From Thermomicrobium sp. CFH 73360 (GTDB taxonomy: Bacteria > Chloroflexota > Chloroflexia > Thermomicrobiales > Thermomicrobiaceae), in assembly GCF_023806465.1 (NCBI RefSeq), contig NZ_JAMSLS010000010.1, positions 1 to 45,335 of the forward strand: a stretch of DNA of 45,335 bases, given 5' to 3'. Position numbers and translations under genes: made by a program. Positions 43,001 to 45,335 of this stretch are shown here, piece by piece. The notes beneath the pieces were generated by a model. It was not told the DNA's origin, searched no databases, and saw only the letters and a program-made list of their open reading frames with translations. Every line of letters starts with the position of its first letter. Position 1 is the first letter of the stretch.

Positions 43001-45111
43001 AGGGCGACACGCCAGCCGCGACGGAGGTCTTCATAGAGGCGATATTCCGTGAGGTCGTAGAAGCACGTGCGGACATCCTGCGCCGCTGGACTGTTGGAGA
43101 CGAGGTCGTGCTGCTTGGCATAGTCGGCGAGCGTGAGCCCCATGTGGCGGACGACCGCTTCGGCTACCTCCTCGAAGGGGAGCGGCGAGCGTTCTTGGAG
43201 CGCCGAATAGAGTGCCGAACGGAGGACTGCGACGTGGACAAAGTCGTTGAAGTGCCCAGCTTGGAGCGAGGCGTCCTGCCGACTATCGGTGAAGGTGAGC
43301 AACTTATCGCGGCTACCGATCGCGCGGGCGTGACGGAGGAGGGAGACGGCGAGGATGGTCGTTGCTGAGCTTCGTCCCTCGCTGGCGAGGTAGGTGAGGC
43401 GCTGGTACTCTCCTTCGCGCCGCCCGTACCAGGTGCCGCAGGAAAGGCAGAGCCAGAACCGCTCGGTCTGGAGCCAGGCGGGGTAGGCGCCTTCAACTCC
43501 ATGGTTGGTGAGCCGGCCGTCCGGGAAAACCGAGACGCGCTGCGGGACGCGGTCGCGCCAAGTGCGTCGGAGCTGACCCCGGGCGTCACGCCAGTCGTCT
43601 GGCAGCTGCTCAAGCGACCACTCGGGGACAGCCTCGGCGAGGACGAGGTAGCCGACGAGCGCTCCAGCCTCGTCGAGCACGAGGCCAGGTGGAGAGGGTT
43701 CGAGCCGGTCGCCACGCAAGAGGACGCGGTAATACTCCTGACCGCACACGCGGCAGAAGGCGAGCGGGTAGCGTGGATGGCTGCCGCTGGCGCGCGGCTC
43801 GGTGGCAAAGCGACGCTCGGGAGACGGCTCCAATGTCGCGTAGAGGGCGTGGCTTTGGGAGATAAACTGGTGCAGCTTGAAGGCAAAGAGTGGCTGGCCG
43901 TCCGGTCCCCGCAGCTGGGCAGCCGTTTCCAGGAGTTCCTGGAGGCGGGCGCGGCAGGTCGCCGCGTCGAGACCAGTCTCCGTTGCTAAGTCGTGCGCAA
44001 CATCGCTCAGAGTCCGTGGTGGTCGGCGACGCAGCGACCCGTCTGGCTGCCGTTCCACGCCGAGCGCTTGTTCCAGCCAACAGGCGAGTGGGTGGCTCCG
44101 GAGCGCGTCCGGCTCCTTGGGGGGTGGGGCAGCAAGTGCCGCGGTGAGTTCGCTGCCGGTCGGCACAGTTCCGGTGGTGACCAGCTCGAGCGTCTCCTCG
44201 ATGATGTCGTTGGGATCAATCCGGTGGCCAAAGAAGCGGGAAGCGAAGTCGGCAACGACCTGACGACGCTCGGCAGCGGTTGCGTCGCGGTGGGCGACAA
44301 GGGTGGCGCTCGTCCCGATGTGGACAACGCGCGGGCGTTCGAGCCGAGCCCGGAGGCGGCGGACGAGGAGGGCAACGTCTGCACCTTGCCGACCGCGGTA
44401 GGTGTGGAGTTCATCGAAGACGAGGACGAAGGGCGCGCGGGCAGTGGGCCGGGGCGCGACGAGTGGTGCGTCTTCAGGACGGTCGAGCAAGAGTTCGGCC
44501 ATGACGTAGTTGGTGAGGAGGAGGTGGGGTGGGTTCTGGCGGATTTCAGCCCGTTCCTCTTGCGGTGTCTCACCAGTGTACCGGGCGAAGCGCAAAGGGA
44601 AGGGGCGGCCAGTGCGCTGTTCGTAGCGCGTGCGGAGCTCGGTCAGCGCGTGAAACTGGGAGTTCACGAGGGCATTCATCGGGTAGACGACGAGGGCAAA
44701 GGGACCGGGCTCGTCTGGGAAGCGGACGGCGAGGTCAACGATGGGGATGAAGTAGCAGTAGCTTTTCCCGGAGCCGGTGCCGGAGGTGACGACGACGCTG
44801 CGGCCGTCCTGGACCGCACGGATCGCTTCCACCTGGTGGGTGAAGAGGCGTAAGGGAGTACCGTCAGGACGGCGGAAGATCTGGGCAGTGGTCTCGTGCA
44901 AGAGCCCCTGGCGGACCAGTTCATCGACCGTGGCATCTCGCTGGTAGGCCGGCGAGAGCTGGACGAGTGGTTCCGGCCAGAGGTGCTGCTGGTCGAGCAG
45001 GAGGCGGCGGATCTCCTGCTGGATACGTGGGTCGCGGGCGATGACGAAGGCGTGGATGAAGTCCTGATAGTCCTGGAGGACGCGGCGGTGGAGTTCGAAC
45101 ACCGACGACAT
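40048..45111 (-). CDS. Large DEAD/DEAH-type helicase with DUF1998-type cysteines and C-terminal Vsr/DUF559-like nuclease
   Basis: 1687 residues. Helicase motifs: Q-motif region FTHQVEAIRAV, Walker A TSGTGSGKS with Lys116, Walker B VFDELH, SAT in HIGTSATL, and motif VI YAQRSGRAGRQGQPG. Zinc pairs occur at CRVC, CLSC, and CRRC/CSSC; the DUF1998-type cluster is CDGACSEC with LLTYSSARDLRFLDR. The last 100 residues (from 1588) look like a Vsr/DUF559 nuclease: Glu1594, Asp1624 in CRADFFY, and Asp1636 in VFIDGPHH, then RRGYRVIVLR. DUF1998 helicases include the DNA-repair protein MrfA and the Druantia protein DruE. A nuclease in the same chain suggests DNA repair or phage defence. No partner gene is adjacent in the window. 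GGAGGGG lies 11 nt upstream of the ATG. Confidence 0.85.
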   Translation of the reverse strand: MSSVFELHRRVLQDYQDFIHAFVIARDPRIQQEIRRLLLDQQHLWPEPLVQLSPAYQRDATVDELVRQGLLHETTAQIFRRPDGTPLRLFTHQVEAIRAVQDGRSVVVTSGTGSGKSYCYFIPIVDLAVRFPDEPGPFALVVYPMNALVNSQFHALTELRTRYEQRTGRPFPLRFARYTGETPQEERAEIRQNPPHLLLTNYVMAELLLDRPEDAPLVAPRPTARAPFVLVFDELHTYRGRQGADVALLVRRLRARLERPRVVHIGTSATLVAHRDATAAERRQVVADFASRFFGHRIDPNDIIEETLELVTTGTVPTGSELTAALAAPPPKEPDALRSHPLACWLEQALGVERQPDGSLRRRPPRTLSDVAHDLATETGLDAATCRARLQELLETAAQLRGPDGQPLFAFKLHQFISQSHALYATLEPSPERRFATEPRASGSHPRYPLAFCRVCGQEYYRVLLRGDRLEPSPPGLVLDEAGALVGYLVLAEAVPEWSLEQLPDDWRDARGQLRRTWRDRVPQRVSVFPDGRLTNHGVEGAYPAWLQTERFWLCLSCGTWYGRREGEYQRLTYLASEGRSSATTILAVSLLRHARAIGSRDKLLTFTDSRQDASLQAGHFNDFVHVAVLRSALYSALQERSPLPFEEVAEAVVRHMGLTLADYAKQHDLVSNSPAAQDVRTCFYDLTEYRLYEDLRRGWRVALPNLEDVGLLRLDYRGLAELSADDAEWAAVPPMAALSASQRERLLRAVLDHLRRALAIDAPILADEDQQRRLFRRATDLLNEFWGIDPSQGGLRRATTFVWPAPTSDDEDARSLARSTPLGRFLTRTLNLDATAYTELLPALLDRLARHGLIERREQDNGTLAIRLRHTALRWCRGDGTPVIDLVRERTQLSEEERRANAFFQRFYQEAAAELAALEAREHTAQVVAPGERQRRERRFRWTEEDKRDPTLGRRLPYLVCSPTMELGIDIADLDLVHLRNVPPTPANYAQRSGRAGRQGQPGLIITFCGALHSHDQYFFRHREEMVAGAVRAPRLDLANETLLRTHFLAEWLSETGLTLRDSVNSVIDIDRLPELPLFDNVRAQLQLAPSQRQRLLQRIQRVLTADDRAELERTGWFTERWIEQLLDSAAERFDRAFDRWRELYRAAFEQLESAQQVLLRSHSRDQQEAARRQQEEALRQRNLLLQVEVAREESDFYPYRYLATEEFLPGYNFPALPVRAWVPRGAGEFIARPRFLAITEFAPGATVYHEGAKWQFARFFVPIGAGSLEQRIVRRKLCRRCSAWAELQDDRCSSCGLELSGANAEHVSLLEMPNVRLERRERITCNEEERQLAGYTRELAFRFTAVESSPRLLEADVLADDGTPLLALRYAPAATLLTLNRGWRAQSEPDFLIDLATGEVMGEERSKARTSRRASTPQHVSRLALAVQETRNLLLLRLLDPTLRDNPVVRTTLRVALHRGLAEAFQLEETELGTAEVGDGDHLALLFLEEAEGGLGVLRRLVEEGNALAEVAREALRLCHFTPETERADCDGACSECLLTYSSARDLRFLDRFAVRDLLQQLTTCRVQLRHGTRSREEHRDWLLTRCESSLERDVVTELYEHDLRLPDEAQKVIEEPRCRADFFYRPNILVFIDGPHHDEPRVRKLDKETRCNLLRRGYRVIVLRYDRPLLEQFAEHPEVFGPLP

Positions 45112-45314
45112 CGGGCGGCTGTCCCCTCCTCAGGAACTCCACTCCTCAGGTTCGCAGGTCGGTGGGAACGCAGGTGTTCCCGGGAATCCGAGTAGCGTTC
45201 AGAGGGGAGTATACCGGCTGCGTGGGAGGGGCGCACGGAGGTACTTGCCGCACCCTCTGCCTCCCGCTCGACATGGGAGAGAGAACAGGAAGAGGTGGTG
45301 TCATCCTGCTGTAG

Positions 45315-45334
45315 GGGCGCGATGCATCGCGCCC
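45315..45334. repeat. Perfect 20-bp palindrome, probably a dispersed repeat cut by the window end
   Basis: GGGCGCGATGCATCGCGCCC, preceded by GTAG. Palindromes built as GTAGGGGCG...CGCCCC are dispersed in many copies in Chloroflexota and cyanobacterial genomes. Only one copy is seen here and the element may extend past the edge. Confidence 0.6.
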
Positions 45335-45335
45335 G

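Overview
The window is GC-rich bacterial chromosome with tightly packed genes, many GTG/TTG starts preceded by clear GGAGG-type ribosome sites, and E. coli-like TTGACA / TATAAT promoter pairs. The gene families (DUF4388 proteins, a CDGSH-Rieske protein, an O-acetylhomoserine sulfhydrylase fused to a CoA-binding domain, a radical SAM protein ending in a Cys-Sec-Ala-Glu-Pro tail, possibly an NDMA-type alcohol dehydrogenase) best fit the Thermomicrobia (Chloroflexota; Thermomicrobium/Sphaerobacter relatives). That assignment is inferred from family recall, not from a search. I see no rRNA, tRNA, transposase, cas gene or phage gene.

Layout. 1-205: 5' end of a zinc alcohol dehydrogenase (minus). 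905-4935: a CDGSH+Rieske iron-sulfur protein, a TPM-domain membrane protein (minus) and an FAD-dependent ferredoxin reductase. 4957-7867 (minus): a five-gene sulfur-handling operon, read as ArsR regulator, zinc ribbon, DUF302 protein, metallo-beta-lactamase/rhodanese fusion, rhodanese, with a promoter and an inverted-repeat operator at its head. 8591-16193: a DmdA-like folate-dependent demethylase (minus) divergent from an operon of MHS transporter, DmdB-like acyl-CoA ligase, O-acetylhomoserine sulfhydrylase/CoA-binding fusion and an ECHDC3-like crotonase. Together these suggest use of a methylated sulfur or methoxylated compound, with capture of methanethiol as methionine. 17133-18992: four small genes, three unrecognised and one DUF4388. 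19240-25143 (minus): exopolysaccharide cluster with sugar-phosphate transferase, GNAT, small protein, GT4 glycosyltransferase, Wzz protein and a Wzz/ATPase-like protein with a ruined Walker A. 26011-29076: overlapping HIT-Nudix fusion, secreted SGNH hydrolase and DUF4388 regulator. 29102-30313: aminotransferase (minus).

30581-32053: radical SAM gene whose apparent stop at 32009-32011 is most likely selenocysteine. The frame continues Cys-Sec-Ala-Glu-Pro and a SECIS-like hairpin follows, so conventional ORF calling cuts off the last 14 residues. 32067-37463: an MFS transporter and two divergent thiamine-diphosphate enzymes around a repeat-bearing intergenic region. 37602-39852: secreted GH114-type glycosidase (minus) and a second zinc alcohol dehydrogenase. 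40048-45111 (minus): a 1687-residue helicase with DUF1998-type cysteines and a C-terminal Vsr/DUF559-like nuclease, a candidate DNA-repair or defence protein. The window ends in a 20-bp palindrome of a kind often dispersed in such genomes.

The most noteworthy items are the selenoprotein, the DmdA/DmdB/MetY-like locus, the helicase-nuclease fusion, and several domain fusions or active-site losses (CDGSH-Rieske, HIT-Nudix, MetY-CoA-binding, a crotonase lacking both glutamates, a BY-kinase-like protein lacking the P-loop lysine).
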